Shown: piece after piece, positions 12,552-22,708 of the stretch
Position numbering within the stretch: position 1 is the first letter of the stretch
Layout of the letters: each line of letters starts with the position of its first letter
Assembly (NCBI RefSeq): GCF_010686705.1
Contig: NZ_JAAGWY010000002.1
Coordinates: 520,001 to 584,000, forward strand
Reading direction: 5' to 3'
DNA length: 64,000 bases
Source of the DNA: Leifsonia tongyongensis
GTDB lineage: Bacteria; Actinomycetota; Actinomycetes; Actinomycetales; Microbacteriaceae
The notes under the pieces: generated by a model
The model's database searches: none
Seen by the model: the letters and a program-made list of their open reading frames with translations, nothing else
What the model was told of the DNA's origin: nothing
Program-made: the position numbers and the translations under genes

Positions 12552-13115
12552 TCAGTCGTTCACGCGGCCGAGGTAGTCCCCGGTACGCGTGTCGACCTTG
12601 ACCTTGGTTCCGGTCTCGAGGAACAGCGGCACCTGGATCTGGTAGCCGGTCTCGACCGTTGCCGGCTTCGTTCCGCCGGTCGAGCGGTCGCCCTGCAGGC
12701 CCGGCTCGGTGTAAGTGATCTCGAGGGTCACGGATGCGGGGAGCTCGACGTAGAGCGGCTCGCCTTCGTGCAACGCAACGGTCACCGACTGGTTCTCGAG
12801 CATGAAGTTCGAGGCGTCGCCGACGACGACACCGGACACGGTGAGCTGGTTGTAGTCGGAGGTGTCCATGAAGACGTAGCCGTCGCCGTCCTGGTACAGG
12901 TACTGGAAGTCGCGACGATCCACGTTGGCCGTCTCGATCTTGGCGCCCGCGTTGAAGGTGCGGTCGACGGTCTTGCCGCTGGTGACGTTCTTCAGCTTGG
13001 TTCGCACGAATGCGCCGCCCTTGCCGGGCTTGACATGCTGGAACTCGATCACCGTCCACAGCTGGCCGTCCATGTTGAGGACGACGCCGTTCCGGATGTC
13101 AGCGGTTGAAGCCAT
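12552..13115 (-). CDS. efp: Elongation factor P
   Basis: EF-P relieves ribosome stalling at consecutive prolines. The 187-residue protein has the three beta-barrel domains of the family; domain I contains the tip loop [17 protein letters not shown], whose lysine approaches the peptidyl-transferase centre, and the C-terminal domain ends [21 protein letters not shown] 13115 ([10 protein letters not shown]) is chosen over the frame-extending 13229, which adds 38 dissimilar residues. No EF-P-modifying enzyme gene is visible in the window. Confidence 0.97.
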   Translation of the reverse strand: MASTADIRNGVVLNMDGQLWTVIEFQHVKPGKGGAFVRTKLKNVTSGKTVDRTFNAGAKIETANVDRRDFQYLYQDGDGYVFMDTSDYNQLTVSGVVVGDASNFMLENQSVTVALHEGEPLYVELPASVTLEITYTEPGLQGDRSTGGTKPATVETGYQIQVPLFLETGTKVKVDTRTGDYLGRVND

Positions 13116-13244
13116 GCGAGAGTATTCCGTTCGATTGAGGAAGCGTGAGTGGACCGACGGCGACACGCGCGCCTGCAGCCGACGAGAGGACACTTCGGTC
13201 CCGATGGGTGCCGGATGCCCGGCGACCACAAGAGATTCTAGTTG

Positions 13245-13682
13245 TCAGAGCGCGTTTCGGCGAATGTACGCGAGCGCGAGGCGGTAGGACTCGAACCCGA
13301 ACCCGGCGATCACACCCGTGACGACGGGAGTCAGTACGCTCGTGTGACGGAACTCCTCCCGGGCGTGCGGGTTCGAGATGTGCACCTCGACGACGGGGAT
13401 CCCGGCCTTCGTGACCATGGAGACCGCATCCTGGAGCGCGTACGAGTAGTGGGTCCAGGCGCCCGCGTTGAGGATGACCGGGGTGCGCTCGTCGACCGCC
13501 GCGTGCAGCCAGCCCAGCATCACCCCTTCGTCGTCGGTCTGTCGCAGGTCGACGGTCAGCTCGGGCGCATCCGCAACGAGCTGCGCGCGCAGGTCGTCCA
13601 GTGTCGCCGACCCGTAGACGGCGGGTTCACGCGTTCCGAGGCGCCCGAGGTTCGGGCCGTTCAGGACCAGCACTGTGCTCAT
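13245..13682 (-). CDS. aroQ: Type II 3-dehydroquinate dehydratase
   Basis: AroQ dehydrates 3-dehydroquinate to 3-dehydroshikimate, step 3 of the shikimate pathway. The 145-residue protein has the type II signature VLNGPNLGRLGTREPAVYG with the catalytic tyrosine, the anion-binding ILNAGAWTHYSYALQDA and the catalytic-histidine motif EVHISNPHAREEFR. It is the most distal aro gene of the cluster; efp follows after about 130 bases. Confidence 0.97.
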   Translation of the reverse strand: MSTVLVLNGPNLGRLGTREPAVYGSATLDDLRAQLVADAPELTVDLRQTDDEGVMLGWLHAAVDERTPVILNAGAWTHYSYALQDAVSMVTKAGIPVVEVHISNPHAREEFRHTSVLTPVVTGVIAGFGFESYRLALAYIRRNAL

Positions 13683-13688
13683 GGCGCC

Positions 13689-14087
13689 TCAGCCTACCGG
13701 CGCTTCGCCCGGCTCGAGCGGGCGGACGCGCACCGCTGACCACGTGTCGTCGAGCGCGACGTTGCTGTTGGGGCGCCAGCCGAAAGCCCCGGATTCCCGC
13801 ATGATCGTGTCGCGGTTCAGGTCAGCCCGGTTCCCCTTGGGGTAGCAGAACCAGACCGCGCGGGCATTCATGAGCCCGGGCAGTTCGGATGCGAAACGCT
13901 CGAGGAGTTCGGCCCGGGTGCCCACGAAGACGATCGCGACGGATGCCTCCGCCGTGCCCTCCCGTGTGAGACGGGCGCCATCGGGCAGTTCTCCGAGCCG
14001 GACAGCGTCGCCGTCCGTGCCCGCGACGAGCGCGACGATATCCCCCGGCTTGATCTGCAGCTTCTGCGCAACGGTTCGTTCCGTCAT
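13689..14087 (-). CDS. DUF3052-like protein in the aro cluster
   Basis: A 132-residue protein with start MTERTVAQKLQIKPGDIVAL, a central LLERFASELPGL and a C-terminal part WFCYPKGNRADLNRDTI followed by VALDDTWSAVRVRPL. This pattern resembles DUF3052 proteins of actinobacteria, whose role is unknown. It has no signal peptide or membrane span, so it is probably cytosolic. It lies 2 bases after aroB and 6 bases before aroQ, so it should be co-expressed with the shikimate enzymes, but I see no catalytic motif. Confidence 0.8.
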   Translation of the reverse strand: MTERTVAQKLQIKPGDIVALVAGTDGDAVRLGELPDGARLTREGTAEASVAIVFVGTRAELLERFASELPGLMNARAVWFCYPKGNRADLNRDTIMRESGAFGWRPNSNVALDDTWSAVRVRPLEPGEAPVG

Positions 14088-14089
14088 CG

Positions 14090-15178
14090 TCAGGATCCGA
14101 TCTCCTGGTAAGCGGCGAAGAGGAGGCTGGCGTCGGGGCCGGCGAGCACCGTCGGCCGGGCGATGTCGTCGAGCACGATGAACCGGAGCATCCCGCCGCG
14201 TGCCTTCTTGTCGCGCTGCATGGTCGCGAGCAGCGTCTGCCAGCGGCCGAGCGGGTAGGTCACCGGGAGGCTCAGCGATTCGAGGATGCGCTTGTGCCGG
14301 TCGGCCACTTCGTCGGAGAGCCTGCCGCTCAGCCGGGCCAGTTCCGCAGCGAACATCATGCCCACCGCGACAGCCGCACCGTGCCTCCACTGGTAGCGCT
14401 CGGCGTGCTCGATGGCGTGGCCCAGGGTGTGACCGTAGTTCAGGATCTCGCGCAGCCCGGCCTCGGTGAAGTCCTCGCCCACCACGCGGGCCTTGATGCC
14501 GATCGACAGCTCGACCAGCCTGCGGAACTCGGGCGTGCGCGGATCCGTCGCGCGATCCGCATCCGCCTCGATGATGTCGAGGATCTCCGGTTCGGCGATG
14601 AAACCGCACTTCACGACCTCGGCGAACCCAGCGAGGATCTCGTTGCGCGGCAGCGAGTCGAGGGTGTCGAGGTCGGCGACGACCGCCGCCGGCGCATAGA
14701 ACGCTCCGACGAGGTTCTTGCCCTCGGCGGTGTTGATGCCGGTCTTCCCGCCGACCGACGCGTCGACCATCCCGAGCAGGGTGGTCGGGACCTGCACGAG
14801 CCGGACGCCTCGGAGCCAGGTGGCCGCAACGAACCCCGCCAGGTCGGTGACCGCGCCTCCGCCGAACCCGATGACGGCATCCGTTCGCGTGAAGTCGGCT
14901 TGCCCCAGTACCTGCCAGCAGAACGCTGCGACCTCGACACGTTTACCGGCTTCGGCGTCGGGGATCTCGGCGAGCAGCACCTCATACTGTCCCAGCAGGG
15001 ATTCCCTCAGCTCGGCGGCAGCCGCTCCGAGCGTCGGCGGATGCACGATCAGGACCTTCTTCACCCCCGCGCCGAGATGCGTACCGAGCGAGGCGAGAAG
15101 GCCGCGCCCGACGGACACGGTGTACTGGTGCTCCCCCGGCACGATGATCTCGGTGGCGCTGTCGTGGGACTCGGTCAT
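14090..15178 (-). CDS. aroB: 3-dehydroquinate synthase
   Basis: AroB converts DAHP to 3-dehydroquinate using NAD and a divalent metal. The 362-residue protein has the NAD-binding GFGGGAVTDLAGFVAATWLRG, the substrate segment VDASVGGKTGIN, and metal ligands in the NYGHTLGHAIEH region. ATG 15178 overlaps the aroK stop as ATGA, indicating translational coupling; the long upstream extension of this frame is a shadow of aroK and aroC. Confidence 0.97.
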   Translation of the reverse strand: MTESHDSATEIIVPGEHQYTVSVGRGLLASLGTHLGAGVKKVLIVHPPTLGAAAAELRESLLGQYEVLLAEIPDAEAGKRVEVAAFCWQVLGQADFTRTDAVIGFGGGAVTDLAGFVAATWLRGVRLVQVPTTLLGMVDASVGGKTGINTAEGKNLVGAFYAPAAVVADLDTLDSLPRNEILAGFAEVVKCGFIAEPEILDIIEADADRATDPRTPEFRRLVELSIGIKARVVGEDFTEAGLREILNYGHTLGHAIEHAERYQWRHGAAVAVGMMFAAELARLSGRLSDEVADRHKRILESLSLPVTYPLGRWQTLLATMQRDKKARGGMLRFIVLDDIARPTVLAGPDASLLFAAYQEIGS

Positions 15179-15663
15179 CGGTTTCCTTCCACCCATAGGG
15201 CGATCTCTTCGACGATGGCGTCCAGCGGCCGCGTCGATGTGTCGGTGCTGTAGTCGGCGAGGGATGCGTAGAGTTCTGCGCGGCTGTCCACGAGCGCCTG
15301 CCAGGAGGCCAGGTCGGTCACGAGGGGGCGTTTCGTTGTGCCGATGCGAGCCGCGACGGCGTCCGCGTCCACCGTCAGCAGGATGACGGACGCTGCCGCA
15401 AGGTCGGCCTGCGTCTGCGGGTCGAGCACCGCGCCTCCGCCGAGAGACACGACGGCGTGCTGGTCCAGCGCGCGAACGACGGCCTCGCGTTCGAGTCGTC
15501 GGAAATACGGCTCGCCGTGATCGGCGAAGATCTGCGCGATCGGCCCGTGCTCGGCGACGATCTCGTGGTCCGTGTCGATGAACGGGCGACCCAGCCGGGT
15601 GGCGAGACGCTTGCCGATCCGCGTCTTGCCGGCCGCGGGCGGACCGATGAGGACGACGGTCAC
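15175..15663 (-). CDS. aroK: Shikimate kinase
   Basis: AroK phosphorylates shikimate. The 162-residue protein starts with a P-loop ([18 protein letters not shown]), followed by the shikimate-binding [13 protein letters not shown], the SLGGGAVLD motif and the lid region TTKRPLV. I use GTG 15663, which overlaps the aroC stop as GTGA; the longer frame upstream runs inside aroC and is not plausible. Length and motifs are normal for the family. Confidence 0.95.
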   Translation of the reverse strand: MTVVLIGPPAAGKTRIGKRLATRLGRPFIDTDHEIVAEHGPIAQIFADHGEPYFRRLEREAVVRALDQHAVVSLGGGAVLDPQTQADLAAASVILLTVDADAVAARIGTTKRPLVTDLASWQALVDSRAELYASLADYSTDTSTRPLDAIVEEIALWVEGNR

Positions 15664-16871
15664 GTGGAGTACGGCGCCACCAGGCGCGCAGTGGCGAGAT
15701 TCGCCGGAATGGCGTCGAGGTATCCGGTGAGGTTGCGGGCGGTCTCTGTGACGGAGTCTCCCCCGAACTTCTCGAGGACGGAGTTGGCGAGCACCAGCGC
15801 GACCATCGCCTCCGCGACGACACCGGCAGCGGGAACGGCGCACACGTCCGAGCGCTGGTGGTGGGCGGGTGCGGCCTCGCTGGTTGCCACGTCGATGGTG
15901 CGGAGCGCGTGCGGAATCGTCGCGATCGGCTTCATGCCGGCGCGGACGCGAAGCACGGTCCCCGTGCTCATGCCTCCCTCGGTTCCGCCGGCCTTGTCGC
16001 TTGTGCGCGCGATCCCCCCGTCGGCCTGGACGAGTTCGTCGTGCGCCTGCGAGCCCCGGCGGGTGGTGGTGAGGAAGCCGTCGCCGACCTCGACACCTTT
16101 GATGGCCTGGATGCCCATGAGGGCGGCTGCGAGCTGCGAGTCGAGGCGCCGATCCCAGTGCACGTGGGATCCGAGTCCGGGCGGCAGGCCGTACGCCAGC
16201 ACCTCGACGACGCCGCCCAGAGTGTCCCCGTCCTTGTGGGCGGCGTCCACTTCGGCGACCATGCGCTCGGAGGTCTGCGGATCGAAGCAGCGGAGCGGGT
16301 CAGCATCGAGGGCGGCGACATCGGACGGCAGCGGCAGCGGGCTGTCCTCCGGCACGCGGACGGGACCGATCGCGAGCGTGTGGCTGACAAGCGTGATGCC
16401 GAGCTGTTCGAGGAACGAGCGGGCCACGGCTCCCAGAGCGACACGGGCGGCGGTCTCGCGGGCGCTGGCGCGCTCCAGCACGGGACGCGCCTCGTCGAAG
16501 CCGTACTTCTGCATGCCGACGAGATCGGCGTGACCGGGGCGCGGGCGCGTGAGCGGCGCGCCGCGGCCTCCGGATAGCTGCTCGGGGTCGACGGGCTCCG
16601 GGCTCATCACCTCGACCCACTTGGGCCACTCGGTGTTGCCGATCCGAACGGCGATCGGGCTGCCGAGGCTGAAACCGTGACGCACGCCGCCCGAGAGAGT
16701 GAGCTCATCCTGTTCGAATTTCATTCGAGCTCCGCGACCGTAGCCGAGCTTGCGGCGCGCGAGGTCGGCACGGATGCCGTCAAGCGCGACCGGCACGCCG
16801 GCCGGCAGGCCCTCGAGGATTGCGATGAGTTCCGGGCCGTGAGACTCTCCGGCGGTCAGCCAACGAAGCAT
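15660..16871 (-). CDS. aroC: Chorismate synthase
   Basis: AroC forms chorismate from EPSP and needs reduced FMN. The 403-residue protein begins [21 protein letters not shown], has the arginine-rich [13 protein letters not shown] region, [14 protein letters not shown], and the C-terminal FGGDSVTET signature. Its stop overlaps aroK by 4 bases. The gene for EPSP synthase (aroA) is not in this window. Confidence 0.97.
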   Translation of the reverse strand: MLRWLTAGESHGPELIAILEGLPAGVPVALDGIRADLARRKLGYGRGARMKFEQDELTLSGGVRHGFSLGSPIAVRIGNTEWPKWVEVMSPEPVDPEQLSGGRGAPLTRPRPGHADLVGMQKYGFDEARPVLERASARETAARVALGAVARSFLEQLGITLVSHTLAIGPVRVPEDSPLPLPSDVAALDADPLRCFDPQTSERMVAEVDAAHKDGDTLGGVVEVLAYGLPPGLGSHVHWDRRLDSQLAAALMGIQAIKGVEVGDGFLTTTRRGSQAHDELVQADGGIARTSDKAGGTEGGMSTGTVLRVRAGMKPIATIPHALRTIDVATSEAAPAHHQRSDVCAVPAAGVVAEAMVALVLANSVLEKFGGDSVTETARNLTGYLDAIPANLATARLVAPYST

Positions 16872-16930
16872 GCTATCGATTCTGGCATAGCGGATGCACG
16901 CGGAATTCCGATGTGACGCGGTGGAGGCCC

Positions 16931-18169
16931 TTACTCGTCGACGGGCTCGTCGGCCTCCTCATCGATGAGACGGCCGGTGGCATCGATCCCCACTGCAGCG
17001 AGCATCGCCGCGAGGACGGCGTCCTCGTCGTCGAGGGGCTGAAGAGGATCGCCGCTGACGAAGATCCGGACTTGCAGCAGGGCCTGATGGGTGAGCATCG
17101 CGAGCCCCGATACGACGGTGCCGCCCACCCCGGCCCAGGCACGTGCGAAGGTGCTCGGCCACGGGTCGTAGGAGACGTCGAGCAGGGTCGCGCGACGGCG
17201 CGTCGAGTCGGTGAAGAGCACATCCGCCCCCGCTCCTGCGGGCAGCGTACTCACCACGAGGTCCGGTACGTCGAGTGTGCGATCGGCCTGGCCGAGAGAA
17301 CGGATCGCGATCATCAGGCCGAGCGAGTGCGCAAGCGGCTCGAGCCAGACGCTCCGTTCGAGCGACCGTGCAGCGACGACGACTTTCTCGGCCCCCAATT
17401 CGGCCGCGGCGACCATCGCCGAAGCGGCCGTGGCTCCCCCGCCGAGGATGAGCACATAGCGGGCACTCGTCAGTCCGGCCGCTGCCAGAGCCCGGACGAT
17501 GCCCGCGACGTCGGTGTTGAAGCCGCGAATGACGACGGAAGCGCCATCGTGCTCCCCGTCGGACTCCGTCTCCGCGTCATGCGGGGCGAGCTCGGCCACC
17601 GCGGCCTCGGAATCGTCGAACAGCACCGTGTTCGCGGCGCCCGTCACCGAGGCCACGCGGTCGGTGTCGTTGAGCAGAGGGATGACGGCCTGCTTGAGGG
17701 GCATCGTCAGCGACAGACCACGCCACTCGGCATCACGCGCGCACGCGTCGATGAACGCCGGAAGCGCATCTTCGGCGACCTCGACGGCTTCGTACGACCA
17801 GTCCAGGCCAAGGGCGGCATAGGCGGCAGCGTGAAGTGCAGGCGACTTGGAGTGCGCTATCGGCGAGCCGAGCACGGCAAGCCTGCGAGGAGCCGCAGCT
17901 TCGGCCTCTTCGAGCTCTACGGCTTCTTCGAGCTCTGCGGCTTCGTCGAGCTCTTCGAGTTCTGCCGGCTCTGCGCCGTCGTCGGGCGCGGACTCGTCGG
18001 CGGCGGACTGAGCACTGTCGACAGCGTCGTCGAGCACCTCGACCTCCTCGAACTCGTCCAGCTCCGTCTCGACATCGGCCTCGACGAGTGCTTCGACGGT
18101 CTCCGAGGGGTCGGCCTCTGCCTCCGTGGCGGGGGTCGTATCGGCCGGCTTCGCGCGCTTGCTATCCAT
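16931..18169 (-). CDS. aroE: Shikimate dehydrogenase with acidic N-terminal extension
   Basis: AroE reduces dehydroshikimate to shikimate with NADPH. The enzyme proper starts near residue 94 ([23 protein letters not shown]), with the catalytic lysine in LTMPLKQAV, the aspartate in NTDVAG and a nucleotide loop [11 protein letters not shown]. It is preceded by about 93 residues of Glu/Ala/Asp-rich low complexity (for example [20 protein letters not shown]), and ends with a short acidic tail, making 412 residues against about 270-290 usual for AroE. ATG 18169 overlaps mltG by 8 bases. Since no ribosome site is obvious deeper in the frame, I keep the extension, though an internal start near residue 93 cannot be excluded. 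Confidence 0.88.
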   Translation of the reverse strand: MDSKRAKPADTTPATEAEADPSETVEALVEADVETELDEFEEVEVLDDAVDSAQSAADESAPDDGAEPAELEELDEAAELEEAVELEEAEAAAPRRLAVLGSPIAHSKSPALHAAAYAALGLDWSYEAVEVAEDALPAFIDACARDAEWRGLSLTMPLKQAVIPLLNDTDRVASVTGAANTVLFDDSEAAVAELAPHDAETESDGEHDGASVVIRGFNTDVAGIVRALAAAGLTSARYVLILGGGATAASAMVAAAELGAEKVVVAARSLERSVWLEPLAHSLGLMIAIRSLGQADRTLDVPDLVVSTLPAGAGADVLFTDSTRRRATLLDVSYDPWPSTFARAWAGVGGTVVSGLAMLTHQALLQVRIFVSGDPLQPLDDEDAVLAAMLAAVGIDATGRLIDEEADEPVDE

Positions 18170-19526
18170 ACCCGGGGTTGTCCCTCATCCATTGCTGCCA
18201 CTTCTGGACAGCGGCGTCGTGTTGTGCCTGCGTTGTCGAGAAGATCGTCTCACCGGTCTTCAGGTTCCAGGTGACGAAGTACATCCACGGGCCGGTGGCC
18301 GGGTGAACCGCCGCGTTGATCGCGAGATCCCCGGGGTTGGAGATCGGTCCCACCGGCAGCCCGGGGTGAGCGTAGGTGTTGTACGGGTCGGAGGCGTCAG
18401 CCCGTTCCTTGTCGGTTGTCGTAACCGTGTCGGTGTGCCCCGTTCCATAGGCGACCGTGGCATCCGACTGGAGGTTCCAGCCCTGCGCAAGACGGTTGAG
18501 GAACACCCGCGACACCTTCGGATACTCGGGGGCCAGCCCGGCTTCTCGCTGCACGATGGATGCGAGCACGACGGTCTTCCAGCGATCCGCCGGCGCCACC
18601 CCGGCCTGGTCGAGGGCGGTGAAACTCCGGTCGACGAGCGTTTTGATCACAGCGTGCGCGCTCGTGCCGGGGATGAACTTGTAGGTCGCCGGGAAGAGGA
18701 AACCCTCCAGCGTCTTCGCCTGGGCAGGGACACCGTACGATCTGACGTCGGCCGCAGCTTTCTGAAGGTCGGCCAGCGGGAGTTTCGTCGCGTCAGCCAG
18801 CAGCGGCAGGATGTCCTTCTCCGCGGTGCCCTCCGGAATCACGGCAGTCTGGTCGACGCGCGTCTTCGGGTCCTCCAGCATGGTGAGTGCCGCTTGTGCG
18901 CTCATCTGTTTCGCCAGCCGGTAGGCGCCGGGCTGGAACACGGGCTCCGGATGCTGCTTCAGCAGCAGACCGTAGAACGCGTCGAACGTCTTCGTGACCC
19001 CCGCCTTCTGAAGAGTCGTGGCGATGTCGGAGCCGTTGTCACCGGTCTTGATGGTGACCAGCACCTCGCCCTTACCGGATCCCTTGTAGTCGTTCGGTTC
19101 GAAGCTCGCGACGATCTTGGCGATCTGGGGCTGGAAGATCGCATAGGCCGCCGCGCCCATCCCGCCGAGGATCAGCAGGATCACGAGCGTGACCCAGAGC
19201 GGCTTCAGGCTGCGCTTCTTCCTGCGCGGCTTCTGGTGCGAGACATAATGCTGCTGACGCCAGGCCAGCGGCGACTCGTGGTGCTGCGTTTCATCGGGTG
19301 CCGCGGAGGTAACGGTCTCCGGGCCCGTAACCGGCACGCCCCGCCCTTCGGCCGCGCGAGCCTCGCGTCTCGTCAGCGGCCGGCCCTCCGGCTGCACGAC
19401 CGGAGCGTCGGCCGGAGACTCAGCGGGGGTCCGGAACAGCTCGTCGAACGGATCGAACTCGTCGCGCGGGCCGTCGTCCGGCGCCACCGGGCCCCTGTGC
19501 CCGGGCGAAGGAGGGGTGTGCGACAA
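18162..19526 (-). CDS. mltG: Endolytic transglycosylase MltG (YceG-like)
   Basis: MltG cleaves nascent peptidoglycan glycan strands and helps set their length. The 454-residue protein has a Pro/Asp-rich cytosolic N terminus, a basic stretch (PRRKKRSLK), one membrane span (LWVTLVILLILGGMGAAAYAI) and an extracytoplasmic YceG domain with the catalytic glutamate in VLASIVQREAG and the NTYAHPGLPVGPISNPG motif. I use TTG 19526, with GGAAG 5 bases upstream and 1 base after the ruvX stop; the frame to 19589 would overlap ruvX by 60 bases. The alaS-ruvX-mltG-aroE order is typical of actinobacteria. Confidence 0.93.
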   Translation of the reverse strand: MSHTPPSPGHRGPVAPDDGPRDEFDPFDELFRTPAESPADAPVVQPEGRPLTRREARAAEGRGVPVTGPETVTSAAPDETQHHESPLAWRQQHYVSHQKPRRKKRSLKPLWVTLVILLILGGMGAAAYAIFQPQIAKIVASFEPNDYKGSGKGEVLVTIKTGDNGSDIATTLQKAGVTKTFDAFYGLLLKQHPEPVFQPGAYRLAKQMSAQAALTMLEDPKTRVDQTAVIPEGTAEKDILPLLADATKLPLADLQKAAADVRSYGVPAQAKTLEGFLFPATYKFIPGTSAHAVIKTLVDRSFTALDQAGVAPADRWKTVVLASIVQREAGLAPEYPKVSRVFLNRLAQGWNLQSDATVAYGTGHTDTVTTTDKERADASDPYNTYAHPGLPVGPISNPGDLAINAAVHPATGPWMYFVTWNLKTGETIFSTTQAQHDAAVQKWQQWMRDNPGYG

Positions 19527-19527
19527 G

Positions 19528-19995
19528 CTAGCTTCCAATGTTCGGTACGACGAGAGTGCCGGGAGGGCGTCCTGCGGCACGCTCCGCATCGAGGGCGTGC
19601 TGCAAAATTATCGTGGCGGCGACCTGATCCACCACCGGTCGTGCGGTTTTCGAGTTCTTGCCTGACGCCCGGAGCGCCGAATGCGCTGAGACGGTCGACA
19701 ATCTCTCGTCCACCAGCCTCACATCGGCATCCAGGTCGGCCGCAAGCGTCCGGGCGAAATCGACTGCGTCATCGGTGGATGCCGTATGAGCACCCGAAAG
19801 CGCAAGCGGAAGTCCCACGATAACTTCGAAAGCTCCGACTTCAGTAACAATTCCGGCGATCCTCAGACGATCTGCACCATCTTCGGAGCGTGCGACGGTC
19901 TCGACGGGTGTCGCGAGCATCCCGTGCAGGTCGGAGCGGCTCACGCCGATCCGCACTTTGCCGACGTCGATGCCGACTCGCACGCCTGAACGCAC
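19528..19995 (-). CDS. ruvX: Putative pre-16S rRNA nuclease (Holliday junction resolvase-like, YqgF)
   Basis: A 155-residue RNase H-fold protein of the YqgF/RuvX family, involved in 16S rRNA 5'-end maturation. It has the first acidic site VGIDVGKVRIGVSRSD, the VGLPLALSG motif and the VRLVDERLSTVSAH region, plus a C-terminal acidic residue in VVDQVAATIILQ. GTG 19995 is preceded by an AGGGG ribosome site. It follows alaS by 10 bases. Confidence 0.94.
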   Translation of the reverse strand: MRSGVRVGIDVGKVRIGVSRSDLHGMLATPVETVARSEDGADRLRIAGIVTEVGAFEVIVGLPLALSGAHTASTDDAVDFARTLAADLDADVRLVDERLSTVSAHSALRASGKNSKTARPVVDQVAATIILQHALDAERAAGRPPGTLVVPNIGS

Positions 19996-20005
19996 CGCTT
20001 GGCCC

Positions 20006-22663
20006 CTATCCGGCGATCGCCTGGGTCACGGCTGCCAACGCCGCGGGGATCGCCTCGACCGAGGCGCCGCCGCCCTGTGCGAGGTCGTCCTTGCCGCCCC
20101 CGCCGCCGCCGAGAACACCCGCCGCGATGCGAGCGAGAGCGCCGGCCTTGGCGCCGCTGTCACGTGCAGCCTGATTGGTGGCGACGATCACCACGGGCTT
20201 CGCGCCGACTTCGGCCGCCAGTGCAACCACTGCGGGGTCGGAGCCCAGCCGTTCACGCACGGTGGTGACGAGCAGCCGCAGATCGTCGGCAGAGTTCAGC
20301 GTGCCGGTCTCCTGGGCGACGAGGCGGACACCACCGTGGTGAGCGGCCGAGTCCAGCAGCCCGGGAACCTTGTCGAGCACAGCGCGCGCCTCGAATGCGG
20401 CGATCCGCTTCTCGGCCGTCTTCAGGCTCGCAACCAGGTCGGCGATCTTCTCGGGCAGCTGTTCGCGTGGGGTCTTGAGGCTCCCCGACAGCTGGGAGAC
20501 GATCGCTCGCTCCGCCGCCAGATCGCGGAAAGCCTCGATGCCGACCAGGGACTCGACACGGCGATTCGTCGAACCGACCGAAGACTCGCTGACGAGGTTG
20601 ATCATCCCGATCTCAGCGCTGGACGTCACGTGCGTTCCCGCGCAGAGCTCGCGCGACCACGGGCCGCCGATGTCGACGACACGCACCGTCTCGCCGTACT
20701 TCTCACCGAAGAGCGCCATCGCTCCGAGCGATTTCGCCTGTGCGAGAGGCATCTCCCGGGTGACGACCTCGAGATTGTCGCGGATGGCGTTGTTCGAGAT
20801 CTCCTCGATCTCCGAGCGTGTCTCCGCCGACAGACCCTGGTTCCAGGAGAAGTCGAGTCGCAGGTAGCCCGCCTTGTTGTACGAACCGGACTGGTGGGCG
20901 TTGGGGCCGAGCACCTGGCGGAGCGCCGCGTGGATGATGTGGGTGCCCGAATGCGCCTGACGTGCTCCGCGACGATACTCGCGGTCGACGACGCTCGTCG
21001 CGGGCGAACCGACTCCGACTTCGCCACTGCGCACCTGCACGGTGTGGCTGATCAGCCCCTTGACGGGCTTCTGCACGTCGAGGACCTCGAGCTCGTAGCC
21101 CGGTCCGACGATGAGGCCGGCGTCGGCGTCCTGACCACCGGACTCCGCGTAGAGCGCGGTGGCTCCCAGAATCACTTCGGCGACCTGGCCGGCACGCGCC
21201 GTCCGCACGGATTCGCCGTCCACGATCAGGCCGAGCACGCTGGACTCGGTTTCGAGTTCCGTGTACCCCGTGAACACCGTCTCGCCGAGCGAGCGGAACG
21301 TGCTGTACACCGAGAGGTCGGCCAGTGCGGTCTTCTTGGCCTTCGCATCCGCCTTCGCGCGAGCCCGCTGGCTCGCCATCAAGGAGTCGAACGCCTTGCG
21401 ATCGACGCTGAGCCCCGCCTCCTCGGCCATCTCGAGCGTCAGGTCGATCGGGAAGCCGTAGGTGTCGTGCAGCAGGAACGCCGTGTCACCGGCCAGCTCC
21501 GACTTGCCGGCGCGCTGTGTGTTCGCCACGGCGGTGTCGAGGATGCCCGTGCCGCTCGTCAGCGTGCGCAGGAACGCCTCCTCTTCGGCGTACGCCAGCC
21601 GGGAGATGCGCGTGAAGTCGGACGCGACTTCGGGATACGCCGCCATCATCGCATCGCGCGATGCTGTGAACAGTTCGGGGAAGGTCGCCGTCTCGACGCC
21701 CAGCAGACGCATGGAGCGCACGGTGCGGCGAAGGAGGCGACGCAGGATGTACCCGCGACCTTCGTTCGACGGCGTGACGCCGTCGGACATGAGCATCAGC
21801 GCACTGCGCACGTGGTCGGCGATGACGCGTAGCCGCACGTCGTCCTCATGGATCGCGCCGTACGTTTTGCCCGCGAGCGCGGCCGCGCGGTCGAGCACCG
21901 GACGCACCTGGTCGATCTCATACATGTTCTCGACGCCCTGCTTGAGGAACGCCACACGCTCGAGGCCCATGCCGGTGTCGATGTTCTTGCGGGGAAGATC
22001 GCCGAGGATCTCGAAATCGGCCTTGCCCGTGCCCTCGCCGCGAAGATACTGCATGAAGACCAGGTTCCAGATCTCCACGTAGCGGTCGTCGTCGGTCGCC
22101 GGTCCGCCGTCGATCCCGTAGGCGGGTCCACGGTCGAAGAAGATCTCCGAGCAGGGTCCCGCCGGTCCGGGCTGGCCGGTCGACCAGTAGTTGGTGTCCT
22201 TCCCGAGGCCCTGGATGCGGTCATCCGGAAGCCCTGCGACGCGACGCCAGATCTCGCGCGCCTCGTCGTCGTCCTCATAGACCGTGACCCACAGGTCCTT
22301 CGGCTCGAACCCGAGACCGCCGTCGGCCTCGCTCGTCGTCAGGAGCTCCCAGGCGTAGGTGATCGCCTGCTCCTTGAAATAGTCGCCGAACGAGAAGTTT
22401 CCGCACATCTGGAAGAACGTGCCGTGGCGGGGCGTCTTGCCGACCTCTTCGATGTCGTTCGTCCTGATGCACTTCTGCACGCTCGTGGCGCGCGGGAAAG
22501 GCGCGGGCACGAGACCGGTCAGGTAGGGGACGAACGGCACCATTCCGGCGACGGTGAAAAGCAACGACGGATCGTCGCTGACCAGCGAAGCGGAAGGGAC
22601 GACGGTGTGGGCACGGGCAGCGAAGAAATCGAGCCAGCGCCTGTGGATTTCGGCAGTCTGCAT
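20006..22663 (-). CDS. alaS: Alanyl-tRNA synthetase
   Basis: AlaRS charges tRNA-Ala and edits mischarged Ser/Gly. The 885-residue protein starts with the class II catalytic core (HRRWLDFFAARAHTVVPS), has the editing-domain zinc motifs HSGTHIIHAALRQVLG and CAGTHV, and a C-terminal DHHA1-type domain rich in glycine (LGGGGGGKDDLAQGGG). Length and order match the family. It is the first gene of the long alaS-ruvX-mltG-aro run. Confidence 0.98.
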   Translation of the reverse strand: MQTAEIHRRWLDFFAARAHTVVPSASLVSDDPSLLFTVAGMVPFVPYLTGLVPAPFPRATSVQKCIRTNDIEEVGKTPRHGTFFQMCGNFSFGDYFKEQAITYAWELLTTSEADGGLGFEPKDLWVTVYEDDDEAREIWRRVAGLPDDRIQGLGKDTNYWSTGQPGPAGPCSEIFFDRGPAYGIDGGPATDDDRYVEIWNLVFMQYLRGEGTGKADFEILGDLPRKNIDTGMGLERVAFLKQGVENMYEIDQVRPVLDRAAALAGKTYGAIHEDDVRLRVIADHVRSALMLMSDGVTPSNEGRGYILRRLLRRTVRSMRLLGVETATFPELFTASRDAMMAAYPEVASDFTRISRLAYAEEEAFLRTLTSGTGILDTAVANTQRAGKSELAGDTAFLLHDTYGFPIDLTLEMAEEAGLSVDRKAFDSLMASQRARAKADAKAKKTALADLSVYSTFRSLGETVFTGYTELETESSVLGLIVDGESVRTARAGQVAEVILGATALYAESGGQDADAGLIVGPGYELEVLDVQKPVKGLISHTVQVRSGEVGVGSPATSVVDREYRRGARQAHSGTHIIHAALRQVLGPNAHQSGSYNKAGYLRLDFSWNQGLSAETRSEIEEISNNAIRDNLEVVTREMPLAQAKSLGAMALFGEKYGETVRVVDIGGPWSRELCAGTHVTSSAEIGMINLVSESSVGSTNRRVESLVGIEAFRDLAAERAIVSQLSGSLKTPREQLPEKIADLVASLKTAEKRIAAFEARAVLDKVPGLLDSAAHHGGVRLVAQETGTLNSADDLRLLVTTVRERLGSDPAVVALAAEVGAKPVVIVATNQAARDSGAKAGALARIAAGVLGGGGGGKDDLAQGGGASVEAIPAALAAVTQAIAG

Positions 22664-22708
22664 GGGTTCCGGTAGGTAGAGGGGACGGACGAAGGCGGCA
22701 GAGGCGGA

